A DNA stretch of 64,000 nucleotides from Arthrobacter sp. SLBN-83 (GCF_006715285.1 NZ_VFMX01000001.1:434001-498000), one strand, 5' to 3'. Positions 1 to 11,768 are shown, numbered from the stretch's first letter. Notes: generated by a model not told the origin, from the letters alone. Translations and numbers: made by a program.

Positions 1-1785
1 GTCGAGGCCGCCGATTACGCCGCCCGGATCGAGGGCCTCGCCCGCTCCGTGGAGTACCTCCAACTCGTGGCCGCCGGTGCCGTGGACCGGACCCGCACCC
101 AGGCCATCAACGACGCCGCCACAGCCAAAACCCGCGCAACCCGGTCCCGGAAAGGCCAGTCCGGGGGCTGGATCACCGGCTGGGACGCCAACGGCATCGA
201 AACCCTCAACACCACCCCAGCAACAGCCAGCGGAACCGGCGCCTTGGACCAGACCAGCACAGCGTGCGCGACCGGGACTTCTACCGGGACCGGCGCGGTA
301 AGCGAGACCGACGCCAACTGGCCCGGCCCGCCCTCCACACGAGGCCTGATGCGCCCCGTGGTGGTGTCCCCGGCCGATGACGGCTGCCGGAACACCGCAG
401 AGTTCCTCCGCCTACGCCTGCAAGTCCCCATCCGCGAAGCCCGCCGCCGCCTCACCCTCGCCCAGCACGCACTGCCCGGCACCACCATCACCGGCGAACC
501 ACTCACACCAACCCGGCCACACCTCGCCGCCGCCCTCACACCCGCCGGCACTGATGCCCCCACCAGCACCGGGACCGGCACGGAATCCTGGACGGCCCAG
601 GACCCGGCGGTGTCCTCACACGCAGCGACCATCATCACCGCCACCCTCGACCGGCTCCAACACCACACCACCGAAGAGATCCTCGACCGGATCGAGCACC
701 ACCTCACCACCGCCGCCACCAGCTGCGACCCCGACTTCCTCACCCGCCTGGCCCAACGCTGGATGGACACCATCGACGCCGACGGCACCGAACCCACCGA
801 AGAAACCCTCCGCCACACCCAAGGCGCTTTCATCCGCAAACCCCGCCATGGCCTGCACCGCGTCGAAATCTTCGCCACCACCGACCAATACGAACACCTC
901 CTCACCGTCATGAACACCGCCACGAACCCCCGCACCACCACCCCCAACACCGGCATGTGCACGGCCACTGGCACTGCAGAGGGGTCGGGCACGGGCGGCG
1001 GCAGCGGTGGCGGCAGCGGAGGGACAGGTACCGGCACCGGAGGCAGCACACCGGCAGGCAACGCCACCGAGCACACCGCCCTGCCGGACCTGGACCGGCG
1101 CACCCGCGCCCAAAAACAACTCGACGGCCTCGTCAGCGCCGCCAAAGCCGCCCTCACCACCAACACCCTGCCCACCACCGGCGGCAACCGACCCCAAATC
1201 ATCGCCACCATCCACTACCAAGACCTCTTCCCTCACACCACCGGCACCACATCCGGGAAAACAGAACCAGGATCAGAGGCCCGAACGCACTCACAAGCGG
1301 AACCGGAAACCGCCCCGGAAGCCCAGACAGGGACCTCCACCGGGACCGGAGCATTCATGTTCACCGGGCCCGTCGCCGCCACCACCCTGCGCAAAACCGC
1401 TTGCGACGCCGACATCATCCCCGCCCTCCTGGGCACCCGCGGCGAAATCCTCGACCTCGGCCGCAAAACCCGGCTCTTCACCCCCGCCCAACGCCTGGCC
1501 CTCACCGCCCGAGACCAAGGCTGCGCCTTCCCCAACTGCACCATTCCCGCCCCTTGGTGCGAAGCCCACCACATCACCTACTGGTCACACGGCGGACCCA
1601 CCACCACCAACAACGGCGTCCTGCTCTGCAGCCATCACCACCACCTCATCCACAAAGAACAATGGAAAATCACCACCACCCACGGCACACCCACCTTCAT
1701 CCCCCCACCCCACCTCGACCCCAACCAAACACCCCAACAAAACCACTACTTCAAACCACCCCCACCACCCCACCCACGGGACTAA
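1..1785 (+). CDS. DUF222 / HNH endonuclease domain protein (5' end cut by window)
   Basis: The reading frame is open from base 1, so the gene begins upstream of the window; the GTG at 49 is internal. The visible part is about 594 residues. The N-terminal two thirds is DUF222-like. The C-terminus has a clear HNH nuclease fold: two CxxC-type cysteines (GCAFPNC), a paired HH (EAHHITYW), an Asn (TTNNG) and a CxxHHHHLIH end, which together form a zinc-bound beta-beta-alpha metal site. Between the domains are low-complexity Gly/Thr/Ser linkers (repeats of TGTSTGTG and a GGGSGGGSGG stretch) that look like expandable microsatellite insertions. Proteins of this kind are multi-copy in Arthrobacter and their role is unknown. 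DNA cleavage is inferred from the motif. Confidence 0.9.
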   Translation, partial: VEAADYAARIEGLARSVEYLQLVAAGAVDRTRTQAINDAATAKTRATRSRKGQSGGWITGWDANGIETLNTTPATASGTGALDQTSTACATGTSTGTGAVSETDANWPGPPSTRGLMRPVVVSPADDGCRNTAEFLRLRLQVPIREARRRLTLAQHALPGTTITGEPLTPTRPHLAAALTPAGTDAPTSTGTGTESWTAQDPAVSSHAATIITATLDRLQHHTTEEILDRIEHHLTTAATSCDPDFLTRLAQRWMDTIDADGTEPTEETLRHTQGAFIRKPRHGLHRVEIFATTDQYEHLLTVMNTATNPRTTTPNTGMCTATGTAEGSGTGGGSGGGSGGTGTGTGGSTPAGNATEHTALPDLDRRTRAQKQLDGLVSAAKAALTTNTLPTTGGNRPQIIATIHYQDLFPHTTGTTSGKTEPGSEARTHSQAEPETAPEAQTGTSTGTGAFMFTGPVAATTLRKTACDADIIPALLGTRGEILDLGRKTRLFTPAQRLALTARDQGCAFPNCTIPAPWCEAHHITYWSHGGPTTTNNGVLLCSHHHHLIHKEQWKITTTHGTPTFIPPPHLDPNQTPQQNHYFKPPPPPHPRD

Positions 1786-1818
1786 TAACCACCCGTAGCC
1801 GTCGGTTAGGCTTCACCC

Positions 1819-2598
1819 ATGACTGAACCCAACAGTGCAAAAGCCACCGAACTGCTGAGCCTTCACCAAGCTCCTGAGATCCTTCAGGTGGTCAACGTCT
1901 GGGATGCCATCACCGCCAAAGTGATTACGGATGTCCCCGGAACCAAAGCCCTCGCGACAGCAAGCCACTCAATCGCGGCAACTCTGGGCTACGAGGATGG
2001 TGAGAACATTCCCGTCGACGAGATGATCAGCTTTGTGGGCCGAATCGCCGCAGCCACGCATTTGCCAGTCAGCGCTGACCTTGAATCCGGGTACGGAAAT
2101 CCGGGTGAAACCACCCGGAAGGCGATCGGAGTGGGCATCGTCGGCGCAAACATTGAAGACCAGATGCGCCCGCTGACAGACGCCGTAAACCAGATGGCAG
2201 CTGTTGTTCACGCTGGCGCTGCCGAAGGAATTGATTTCGTCCTGAACGCCCGCACCGACGCATTTCTGAAGGGCCAGGACCGTGCGTTCGAAGATGTACT
2301 TTCCGACGCCATCGAACGCGGCAGGGCGTTCCTGGACGTAGGCGCCACCACTGTCTTTGTGCCGGGACTCCTGGACAAGCCCACGGTCACAGCGCTGGTT
2401 GAGGGCATCGGCTGGAACAAAATCTCTGTCATCAATGTCCCCGGTTCCCTGCCGCCGGCCAAGCTGCAGGAACTGGGCGTTGCGCGCATCTCGTACGGTC
2501 CATGGACGCAGAGGGTGGCCCTGACAGCCCTCGCCGACGCAGCCGCAGAACTGCTCGCGGGCGGCCAGCTTCCTGAGAATACGCGGCCCTTGAACTAG
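1819..2598 (+). CDS. Isocitrate lyase / PEP mutase family protein
   Basis: This is a 259-residue single-domain TIM-barrel protein of the ICL/PEP mutase superfamily. Family landmarks are visible: an N-terminal substrate loop (VNVWDAITAKV), the SHS segment, a DLESGYGNP motif whose acidic residues bind Mg2+, an EDQ motif and NARTDAFL on the next strand. Members cleave or form C-C or C-P bonds next to a carboxylate (oxaloacetate hydrolase or decarboxylase, 2-methylisocitrate lyase, carboxyphosphonoenolpyruvate mutase). The KKCGH-type signature of true isocitrate lyases is absent, so the substrate cannot be named. It is preceded by the HNH gene 33 bp upstream and lies alone on its strand before the DUF2071 gene. 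Confidence 0.85.
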   Translation: MTEPNSAKATELLSLHQAPEILQVVNVWDAITAKVITDVPGTKALATASHSIAATLGYEDGENIPVDEMISFVGRIAAATHLPVSADLESGYGNPGETTRKAIGVGIVGANIEDQMRPLTDAVNQMAAVVHAGAAEGIDFVLNARTDAFLKGQDRAFEDVLSDAIERGRAFLDVGATTVFVPGLLDKPTVTALVEGIGWNKISVINVPGSLPPAKLQELGVARISYGPWTQRVALTALADAAAELLAGGQLPENTRPLN

Positions 2599-2663
2599 GT
2601 GAAACCCGCAGCTTGCCAACTGCAAGCGTCAGCGGCTGGACTGAGGGAAGGAGTGGTTGAAAG

Positions 2664-3470
2664 TTGACGGGGAACCTGAGCGCCGCAGCACTGTGGCCGC
2701 GTCCGCCGGAATTACCAAGGCCGGTGTTCTCCGACCAGCGGTGGCTTGACGCCGTCTTCCTCCACTGGCGAATTCCCGAGGCATTGGCGGCGAAGTTCAT
2801 GCCGACTGGGGTTCAACCGGATGTGTTCGACGGCAGTTCCTGGGTTGGGCTCATTGGATTTCGCATGGTGCAGGCGGGGCTTGGCCACGGCCCCGGCATC
2901 GCCTACTTGGGAAGCTTCAATGAGGTCAACGTCAGGCTTTACTCGCGGGAGCCGGACGGGACCCGCGGCGTGGTGTTCCTGAGCCTGGACGCTAACCGAC
3001 TCCCAGTCGTCATCGCAACGCGGGCAGTTGGGATTCCCTACGTCTGGTCACGTATCCGGCAATGGCCGCCCTTTCTGGACGGTCATGACGGACGCCAGCG
3101 TGGCAACCACCGGAGGAGTGCTGCCGGCACGCGTGGATTACCTGTTGGCTATTCCGTGCACCGGTTCGGTGCCAACGCTGCCCGAAGCCACTTCGGCGTG
3201 GTGCCCAGACTGGATACCGCCGCCACCGATCCACTGTCGATCTTCCTTACCGCGAGGTTCGGAATGCATGGCCGCTTGGACGGCAGAACCATATATGTTC
3301 CGAATACCCACCAGGAGTGGCCACTCTTTAGCGCAGATGTCCACCGGCTCAGCGACCGCTTGGTCCAAGCTGCCGGCATCAGCGTGAGCGGGCCGCCGGA
3401 ATCTGTCCTGTACTCGCCAGGAGTCCGGACCAGATTCGGCAGGCCTCGTCTGCTGGGAACAGGCGGCTAA
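2664..3470 (+). CDS. DUF2071 family protein
   Basis: This 268-residue protein resembles YqjF-type DUF2071 proteins. The start of the family is recognisable (QRWLDAVFLHWRIPEALAAKF), as is the conserved tail with FLTARFGMH, the YVPNTHQEWPL segment and VLYSPGVRTRFGRPR. No catalytic function is established for the family. The middle, roughly residues 130 to 158, is Arg/Gly/His-rich and fits the family poorly. It reads like an extra piece of about 25 residues between VWSRIR and GYSVHRF, or a pair of compensating frameshifts. The gene ends 4 bp inside the oppositely oriented hypothetical gene. Confidence 0.75.
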   Translation: MTGNLSAAALWPRPPELPRPVFSDQRWLDAVFLHWRIPEALAAKFMPTGVQPDVFDGSSWVGLIGFRMVQAGLGHGPGIAYLGSFNEVNVRLYSREPDGTRGVVFLSLDANRLPVVIATRAVGIPYVWSRIRQWPPFLDGHDGRQRGNHRRSAAGTRGLPVGYSVHRFGANAARSHFGVVPRLDTAATDPLSIFLTARFGMHGRLDGRTIYVPNTHQEWPLFSADVHRLSDRLVQAAGISVSGPPESVLYSPGVRTRFGRPRLLGTGG

Positions 3471-3820
3471 AAGGTTGCGTCTTGGGGGTCGGGTGCGCCC
3501 TGGGCATCCTGCCAGCCCCGGCCCTCCGTGAAAGTGCTCACCAGGGTGCCCACGCCCGCCTGCAGGGAGTTGGACGGGTCGAAGTACAGGGACGCTTCCG
3601 ATGCCCGGCTGTGGGTGATCAACTGCTCAGCCTCCAGCTTCGCCTCGGGCACGGTTGCGCCGACGATACCGGCGCGGGCCGGCAGACTCGGCGTGTGCAC
3701 CACTTCGGCGTTGGTCTGAGTGAGCGGGACCGTGGTTCCGGACTGGATCTCGTCGTGCGGGAACTCGAACTCGGCCTCGCCGGGGGCGGCAGGAACGGTG
3801 TACTCCAGGAAATAGGTCAT
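3467..3820 (-). CDS. Conserved-looking hypothetical protein
   Basis: I do not recognise this 117-residue soluble protein. The start at 3820 (MTYFLEYTVPAAPGE) is preferred over an upstream in-frame start because it has an AAGGGTGGGG ribosome site just before it. The sequence is acidic, Ala/Glu/Thr-rich, with no membrane segment and no cysteines. It follows the tex gene by 45 bp on the same strand, so it is probably cotranscribed with it. Its 3' end overlaps the end of the DUF2071 gene by 4 bp. Confidence 0.6.
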   Translation of the reverse strand: MTYFLEYTVPAAPGEAEFEFPHDEIQSGTTVPLTQTNAEVVHTPSLPARAGIVGATVPEAKLEAEQLITHSRASEASLYFDPSNSLQAGVGTLVSTFTEGRGWQDAQGAPDPQDATF

Positions 3821-3865
3821 ACCCCACCCTTGCAGAAAAGCCGCCCCGGCCAAAAGCCCGGCCAA

Positions 3866-6403
<2,538 letters not shown>

Positions 6404-6518
6404 AGGAGGGTGTTTTTATGTGGATATCGCGGAGTTGCGGAGGGTATTCCGTTGGGGCGTGCGAAGTGCTGTAGTGGACATGCCGTTAGTGGCGCCGATG
6501 CTCGAGGAAGAGGCCATC

Positions 6519-6815
6519 ATGCGGGAACTGCTTGTTGTTTTCCAGGAGGGGTTCGACGAGGCCAACATCACCGTGACTGTCAATGGCAAGGAGGTGCGCA
6601 GGGATTTGGGCGTCTCCACCAATCCACTGCTCGGCATCGCGTCAGAGGTATCAGTGGAGTTGCCGGCGAAGGGTGCGCAGGTGGGGGTGGAAGTGACCAA
6701 CCGGGGGCTGAAGGCGATCACCAAGGTCAGCGGTAAACCCAAAAGCGTGCTGGTGTCCATCGAGGACGGGCGGCTGCTGATGAAGGAAGGCACGGGTCGC
6801 GAGGCTGTGCTTTAG
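6519..6815 (+). CDS. Small hypothetical protein
   Basis: I do not recognise this protein. Read from the ATG at 6519 it has 98 residues (MRELLVVFQEGFDEANITV) and is preceded by GAGGAAGAGG. An ATG at 6480 would add 13 residues. A GTG at 6420, set behind AGGAGGG, would add 33 residues. The sequence looks like an all-beta fold of short strands alternating with Gly/Lys turns, has no cysteine and no membrane segment, and ends KEGTGREAVL. It stands alone, divergent from tex, and a bidirectional terminator follows at about 6985. Confidence 0.55.
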   Translation: MRELLVVFQEGFDEANITVTVNGKEVRRDLGVSTNPLLGIASEVSVELPAKGAQVGVEVTNRGLKAITKVSGKPKSVLVSIEDGRLLMKEGTGREAVL

Positions 6816-6984
6816 CCGGGTTTGCCGGACGCAAAACTGGCTCTGGTAAGAGTCCATTCGTTGGAGTAGCATCTGATCACCGCCGGCTTCCGATGGAGTC
6901 CGGCGGGCCACATAAAAGTCTTCAGCTGGGGGTCGTCGGATGGCCTCCGGCGACGCTGCCCGGGACCAGCACCCCAGACAGCCA

Positions 6985-7019
6985 ACGACGGCGGCACCCA
7001 CATTGGGTGCCGCCGTCGT
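6985..7019. terminator. Bidirectional terminator, 16-bp perfect stem
   Basis: Arms at 6985-7000 and 7004-7019 are exactly complementary, with a 3-nt loop, and CGTTTT follows on the plus strand. It lies between the converging genes ending at 6815 and 7048. The outer 14 bases (ACGACGGCGGCACC) are the same as in the hairpin at 35028-35079. Confidence 0.85.
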
Positions 7020-7047
7020 CGTTTTGTCCAGGCTGCCGGTGAGGTGT

Positions 7048-8118
7048 TTAGCCTTGGTACATGGGGTAGTCCGTGTAGCCGATGGCACCCTCTGCGTAGA
7101 AGGTGGACGGATCGGGCTCGTTGAGCGGAAGGCTTTCCTTCCAGCGGCGGGCCAGGTCCGGGTTGGCGATGGCGGGCCGTCCCACCACCACTGCGTCGGC
7201 GTGGCCCTCGGCCACCAGGTTCACCGCTTCTTCCCGGGTGGTGATGACACCAAACCCTGTGTTGACCAGGAAGGTGCCCCCGAAGCGCTTGCGCAGATCC
7301 TGCACAAGTTCACCGGTAGGTTCGTGGTGCAGGATGCTCAGGTATGCAAGGTTGAGCGGCGCGATGCTGTCCACGAGTACCTCGTAGGTGGCGCGGACGT
7401 CTGCGGCGTCGGTCTCGGCGATGCCCTGGACGTTGTGTTCGGGGGAAATCCGCAGGCCCACGCGGTTGGCGCCAAGGGCTGCCACCACCGCGTTGACGGT
7501 TTCAATCACGAAGCGTGCGCGGTTTTCCGGGGATCCGCCGTAGCTGTCCGTGCGGATGTTGGAGTTCGGTGCCAGGAATTCGTGCAGGAGGTAACCGTTC
7601 GCAGAGTGCAGCTCCACGCCGTCGAACCCTGCCTCGATGGCATTCAACGAAGCGGTGACGATTTCCTGGATGACCATGGGGAGTTCGTCTGTGGACAGGG
7701 CGTGGGGCACCGGGTACGGCTGCTTGCCCGCAGGCGTCCGGACGACGCCGTCGATCGCTACAGCGCTGGGTCCGACAATGGGCAGGCCACCGGTGATGTC
7801 AGAGTGGGAAACCCTGCCACCGTGCATGATCTGGGCGAACATGCGGCCGCCCTCGGCGTGGACTGCGTCGGTAACCTTCTTCCACCCGGCGACCTGTTCG
7901 GGGGTGACGATGCCGGGCTGTCCCGGGTAGGCCTGCCCCACAGGGACGGGGTAGATACCTTCGCTGACGATCAGGCCCAGTGAAGCGCGCTGGCGGTAGT
8001 GCTCGACGAGGAGCGGGCCCGGGATGCCCTGCTCACCCGCGCGGAGGCGGGTCAGCGGTGCCATCACCAGGCGGTTGGGAAGTTCAAGTTCGCCAAGGGT
8101 GAGTGGGGAAAACAGCAT
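7048..8118 (-). CDS. Old Yellow Enzyme family alkene reductase
   Basis: This is a 356-residue FMN-dependent NAD(P)H:enoate reductase of the NemA / OYE class, acting on electron-poor C=C bonds or nitro compounds in the cytosol. The start at 8118 (MLFSPLTLGELELPNR) is set by an AAAGGAACC ribosome site; an open frame extends further but without family similarity. Motifs seen are APLTRLRA near the FMN-binding N-terminus, the HSANGYLLHEF segment with the His/Asn pair that holds the substrate oxygen and the proton-donor Tyr, RTDSYGGSPENRARF, and a C-terminal phosphate-binding VVVGRPAIANPDL. The gene is a single transcription unit. Confidence 0.93.
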   Translation of the reverse strand: MLFSPLTLGELELPNRLVMAPLTRLRAGEQGIPGPLLVEHYRQRASLGLIVSEGIYPVPVGQAYPGQPGIVTPEQVAGWKKVTDAVHAEGGRMFAQIMHGGRVSHSDITGGLPIVGPSAVAIDGVVRTPAGKQPYPVPHALSTDELPMVIQEIVTASLNAIEAGFDGVELHSANGYLLHEFLAPNSNIRTDSYGGSPENRARFVIETVNAVVAALGANRVGLRISPEHNVQGIAETDAADVRATYEVLVDSIAPLNLAYLSILHHEPTGELVQDLRKRFGGTFLVNTGFGVITTREEAVNLVAEGHADAVVVGRPAIANPDLARRWKESLPLNEPDPSTFYAEGAIGYTDYPMYQG

Positions 8119-8228
8119 GCGCGGTTCCTTTCGAAGGCTGAAGACGTACTGCCTTTGCCAACTGTGGGGCGCGTGCAACTATTCCAGTACTTTCCCGGGT
8201 GCGACGGGGATCACAGTCCGGTCTGGAC

Positions 8229-9170
8229 TTAGCGGCTCCCGGCACCCGGGCAGCCCTGGCCCTGCGGATTGGTGTTGCAGTCATCCGCGTAGTTGCGGGT
8301 GAGCGAACGCCAGACGCTGATGGTTTGCGGAGGTGCATTGAATTGTCCCTGGCCGGGGATCGGCAGCGGCGGCCCGGAGTTCACCGAATACGTGCCTTGG
8401 AAGGACGTCGTCATGACCACCTGGAAATCACCAGTTGATGCGTAAGCGTGGCTGGTCCGGGTCTTTTCGCCCCAGCGGTCCTGCGGGAGGGGCCCACCCA
8501 TGGACGGTTGGGGGCCGAAGACGGTGCCGTCGCCGTAGTTCCATGTGTACTGCACCGGCGTTGCCACCACATGGACCTTTTGGCCAAACATGGTGATGTC
8601 GAACTGCTGCTCGACCGCTTCTGCGTAGAAGTTCGTTTCGGCGCCGCGGAGAGTGTTGGGGCTGGGCTGCGCCACCACTTTCCCGGCGCTTACCGGCAGG
8701 TTCTGGAACTGCCGCTGGATATCTGCGGCGATGCGGGGCAGGAGGTCCTCGGGCTTGGGATCGTAAAGGCAGGTTGGCCCCGAATGATGCGCCCAAACCG
8801 CACCCGGCACGCCCCGTGGCCGGGACAGCCACATGACAGGGATGCCCTTGGCGCCGTCTTCCCGATCCTTGCAGTCGAGCTGGCGGGCAAGGCAAGGAGT
8901 GTCGAAGTCGCCCCCGCCGAGGTGGCATTGGAGTTCGTACTTGTACTCGTTGGGGTCAGTGGTTACGGCGCCAGGTTCAGCGTGAACAAATTGGCCTGCC
9001 TCATCAGGTACCCAGTCATCGGCCCCCATTTTGAGCCCGGAGTCCACAAATCCCCCACCGATTCGTGGCTTCGGTTTTGATCCATCTTCGGCGTAGGCCG
9101 AGAGGAGAGAAGCTGTCAAGAACACCAGACAGCAGGCGAGGATTCCGATGCCCCTACCTAAGTAAGCCAC
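8229..9170 (-). CDS. Exported PKD-like hypothetical protein
   Basis: This 313-residue protein begins with a GTG and carries a signal peptide (hydrophobic residues about 5-25, then AYAED). The mature part has several cysteines that could pair outside the cell (for example LQCHLGGGDFDTPC and the C-terminal DDCNTNPQGQGC). It also has a short PKD-type beta-sandwich signature (WNYGDGT followed by HAYASTGDFQV). The substrate is unknown. It starts 2 nt after the stop of the lipoprotein gene at 9173, so the two are translationally coupled and probably act together at the cell surface. Confidence 0.75.
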   Translation of the reverse strand: MAYLGRGIGILACCLVFLTASLLSAYAEDGSKPKPRIGGGFVDSGLKMGADDWVPDEAGQFVHAEPGAVTTDPNEYKYELQCHLGGGDFDTPCLARQLDCKDREDGAKGIPVMWLSRPRGVPGAVWAHHSGPTCLYDPKPEDLLPRIAADIQRQFQNLPVSAGKVVAQPSPNTLRGAETNFYAEAVEQQFDITMFGQKVHVVATPVQYTWNYGDGTVFGPQPSMGGPLPQDRWGEKTRTSHAYASTGDFQVVMTTSFQGTYSVNSGPPLPIPGQGQFNAPPQTISVWRSLTRNYADDCNTNPQGQGCPGAGSR

Positions 9171-9172
9171 GG

Positions 9173-9841
9173 CTACCGGATCAGCCCTAGATCATTGACG
9201 ACCCAAGCAGAGCTGGCGAATCGCACCATCGCTACGCTGCCGGAATTCGTAGCTGGCGTCTTCTCTTGGTAGGGGCTTCCATCTGGGTTGTGAATTACGA
9301 GTTCCTTCTGCAGTACCTGCAGAACTACCTGCGTGGTGCCGTCAGTAGAAGGTTTTGCGGTCGCAACCGGAATTTCTATCTGGCCGCCAGATATCCACTT
9401 GCCCTCAGCCCAGGCGGCTTCAATGTCAGCCACGAGCCCTTGACAGAATGCGCACTGAGAATTGGAAAGCTTTGAGAGTGCATCAGTGTCCCCCGTCTCG
9501 TATGCGTAACTCAGAACCGAGAACCAATACTTCGTGAACGCTTCTGCCCCTTCCTTCGTCTCCGTCTTCGCCACCTCGGGAAGCACCGGAACCGGGACAT
9601 TTTGGGCGGGTCCAGACGCGTCGGCCGGCTTGTACACAGCACTCGGCGTCGGGGTGGGAGTGGGCGTGGCGGTGGGTGTGTCGGCGGCCACCGGAGAAGA
9701 AGTGCCACCCGGGCCGGGAGAATCGCCCGAGTTGCAGCCAGACAAAGCCAGCGCAAGCCCAACGATAAGGACGGCCGCGCCGGACTGCACAGTGCGTGGC
9801 GAAACAAATGTGCGGGACGAAAGGAAGTTCTGCGATGTCAT
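9173..9841 (-). CDS. DUF6318 family lipoprotein
   Basis: This is a 222-residue lipoprotein. A hydrophobic segment ends in a lipobox (ALSGC, Cys36), followed by a disordered Pro/Thr/Ser linker with a run of TP repeats that should span the cell wall. The folded part has the DUF6318 pattern: FTKYWFSVLSYAYETGD, then a CAFC pair, AWAEGKWISGG, and a closing beta region ending VVNDLGLIR. The function of the family is unknown. It is the first gene of a two-gene unit with the PKD-like protein. Confidence 0.8.
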   Translation of the reverse strand: MTSQNFLSSRTFVSPRTVQSGAAVLIVGLALALSGCNSGDSPGPGGTSSPVAADTPTATPTPTPTPSAVYKPADASGPAQNVPVPVLPEVAKTETKEGAEAFTKYWFSVLSYAYETGDTDALSKLSNSQCAFCQGLVADIEAAWAEGKWISGGQIEIPVATAKPSTDGTTQVVLQVLQKELVIHNPDGSPYQEKTPATNSGSVAMVRFASSAWVVNDLGLIR

Positions 9842-9994
9842 GGGCCGCTATTCCCCCAGTAGTTTCAAGACGGCTTGCTCCGGACAGTGACTTAAGGGTA
9901 GCCCACGTCACATTTTGACGACCGCACTTATCCACAGGCACAAGGCCCCCGATGCACTGTCTACCAGCTGCAATGCGACAAGAGAAGTCATAAA

Positions 9995-10026
9995 GGAAGC
10001 CGGCGCACCAAAGTGCGCCGGCTTCC
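9995..10026 (-). terminator. Rho-independent terminator of the NCS1 permease gene
   Basis: A perfect 14-bp stem (9995-10008 with 10013-10026) and a 4-nt loop follow the permease stop codon at 10041. On the minus strand it continues into TTTATG. Confidence 0.85.
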
Positions 10027-10040
10027 CTAATCAAAAGACG

Positions 10041-11768
10041 TTACTTCTGGGCGGGCAGGACCAGTTCCCCCGTCTTGTCCGTCGACAACGCGAGCGAAGA
10101 AACGTACTGCGGGCCGCCGTCGGGCGCGTCCTGTGCGGAACGCACCATGTCCGGACGCTCGAACTCCAAGCCGGTCACGTGGCATAGGAGCTTGGCGTCG
10201 CTTGGGTTTCCGTCGCCGTCAAACATTGGCAGCTCGATGCCGTCGTCAACACGCCGCAGGTAGAACCGCCCGCGGGTCAGAACGGCCAGCACCGGCGGCA
10301 GCACGAGCGCCAGGCCCACCGCGAAGATCGGCGAGTACGGCTGGATGGCGGCACCGAATGCCCCGAAGAACACTGCGATGGAAACACCCGCAGACGCCAG
10401 CATGGACACGAACCCCACTGGGTTCACGGCGTACAGCATCCCGCGCCGGAACTCAGGTACCTTGGGCGAGATCTTCAAAAGGTACTTGTTGATGGCGATA
10501 TCGGACGCCACCGTGACCACCCACGCCATGGCGCAGTTGGCATAGAACCCCAGGATGGTGTTGAGGAAGTCGAACATGTTGGCTTCCATCAGGACCAGCG
10601 CGATCAGCAGGTTCACCACCACGAACACCATGCGTCCCGGGTACGTCTTGGTGATGCGCGTGAAGGAGTTGGTCCAGGCCAGCGAACCGGAGTACGCGTT
10701 GGTGACGTTGATCTTGATCTGCGAAATGACCACCAACACCACCGCCAGCGTCATGGCCAGCCAGGCCGGCATCATCTCCTGGTACACGCCCAGGAACTGG
10801 TGCACCGGCTCGTTGGCAGTGGCAGAGGCGGCCGGATCCAACGACGCGATCAAGTAAATGGCGATGAACAGGCCCACGATCTGCTTGATGGCTCCGAAGA
10901 TCACCCAGCCCGGGCCAGCCAGGATCACCGCGCGCCACCAGGCACCGCGGTTCGCAGGAGTGCGCGGCGGCATGAAGCGAAGGTAGTCGATCTGCTCGGC
11001 GATCTGCGCCATCAGGGACAGGCACACGCCGGCGGCCAGCATCACGGACGCAAGGTTGGGGCCGCCGTCACCGGTCGCACCGCTATAGGCAAAGAAGCTG
11101 TCGATGCTCTCCGGATGCGAGATCAGCAGGTAACCCACCGGCACCACCATCAGGAGCAGCCACAGCGGGGTGGTCCAGACCTGCAGTTTGGCCAGCGTGT
11201 TCATCCCGTAAATCACCAGCGGGATGATGATCACGGTGGACGCGGCGTACCCCATCCACTGCGGGATCCCCAGCCCCAATTCCAGCCCCTGCGCCATGAT
11301 GGAGCCCTCGAGCGCGAAGAAGATGAAAGTGAAGGTGGCAAAGATGACGTTGGTGACCACCGATCCGTAGTAGCCGAAGCCGGAATCACGGGTGATCAGG
11401 TCCAGATCGATGTTGTAGCGGGCTGCGTAGTACGCCAAGGGAAAGCCCGTTGCGAAGATGACGACGGCGGCCACCAGGATTCCCAGCAGTGCGTTGACCG
11501 TGCCGTACGAGATGCCGATGTTCGCGCCGATCGAAAAGTCCGCCAGGTAGGCAATGCCGCCCAGGGCGCTGGTGGCCACTACCCCGGCGCTCCACTTGCG
11601 GTAGGAGCGCGGCGCGAACCGGAGCGTGTAATCCTCGAGGCTTTCCTTGGTGGCGTTCAGAGCCGAGCTGTTGCCCGCCGTCGGCGTTGCCGGAGAACGT
11701 CCGACGACGGCGGCATCAGCAGGTGCCGCAGGTTCCAGCAGTTGCGTTGTGTCTCTGTCGTTGCCCAT
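10041..11768 (-). CDS. NCS1 family purine/cytosine permease
   Basis: This is a 575-residue polytopic membrane protein of the nucleobase:cation symporter-1 family, with about twelve hydrophobic segments between residues 65 and 480. Family marks are the N-terminal LEDYTLRFAPRSYRKWS, LADFSIGANIGISYGT in the first segments, and an IKINVTNAYSGSLAWTN segment in the middle. It imports a nucleobase or related heterocycle with a cation; which one is not visible. The soluble C-terminal tail of about 90 residues is longer than usual and contains CHVTGLEFERPDM. The start at 11768 (MGNDRDTTQ) is chosen because residues upstream look non-coding. The ribosome site is weak (AAGAAAG). Confidence 0.85.
   Translation of the reverse strand: MGNDRDTTQLLEPAAPADAAVVGRSPATPTAGNSSALNATKESLEDYTLRFAPRSYRKWSAGVVATSALGGIAYLADFSIGANIGISYGTVNALLGILVAAVVIFATGFPLAYYAARYNIDLDLITRDSGFGYYGSVVTNVIFATFTFIFFALEGSIMAQGLELGLGIPQWMGYAASTVIIIPLVIYGMNTLAKLQVWTTPLWLLLMVVPVGYLLISHPESIDSFFAYSGATGDGGPNLASVMLAAGVCLSLMAQIAEQIDYLRFMPPRTPANRGAWWRAVILAGPGWVIFGAIKQIVGLFIAIYLIASLDPAASATANEPVHQFLGVYQEMMPAWLAMTLAVVLVVISQIKINVTNAYSGSLAWTNSFTRITKTYPGRMVFVVVNLLIALVLMEANMFDFLNTILGFYANCAMAWVVTVASDIAINKYLLKISPKVPEFRRGMLYAVNPVGFVSMLASAGVSIAVFFGAFGAAIQPYSPIFAVGLALVLPPVLAVLTRGRFYLRRVDDGIELPMFDGDGNPSDAKLLCHVTGLEFERPDMVRSAQDAPDGGPQYVSSLALSTDKTGELVLPAQK

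Noticed and set aside
957..1826. An Arg/His/Pro-rich 289-residue frame inside the HNH gene
   Set aside because: It is an out-of-frame reading of repeat-rich DNA. The HNH motif is in the other frame.
9640..9690. GT/CG-rich microsatellite considered as a slipped-strand switch
   Set aside because: It encodes the TP repeat linker of the lipoprotein in units of six bases, so changes would keep frame. There is no evidence of switching.
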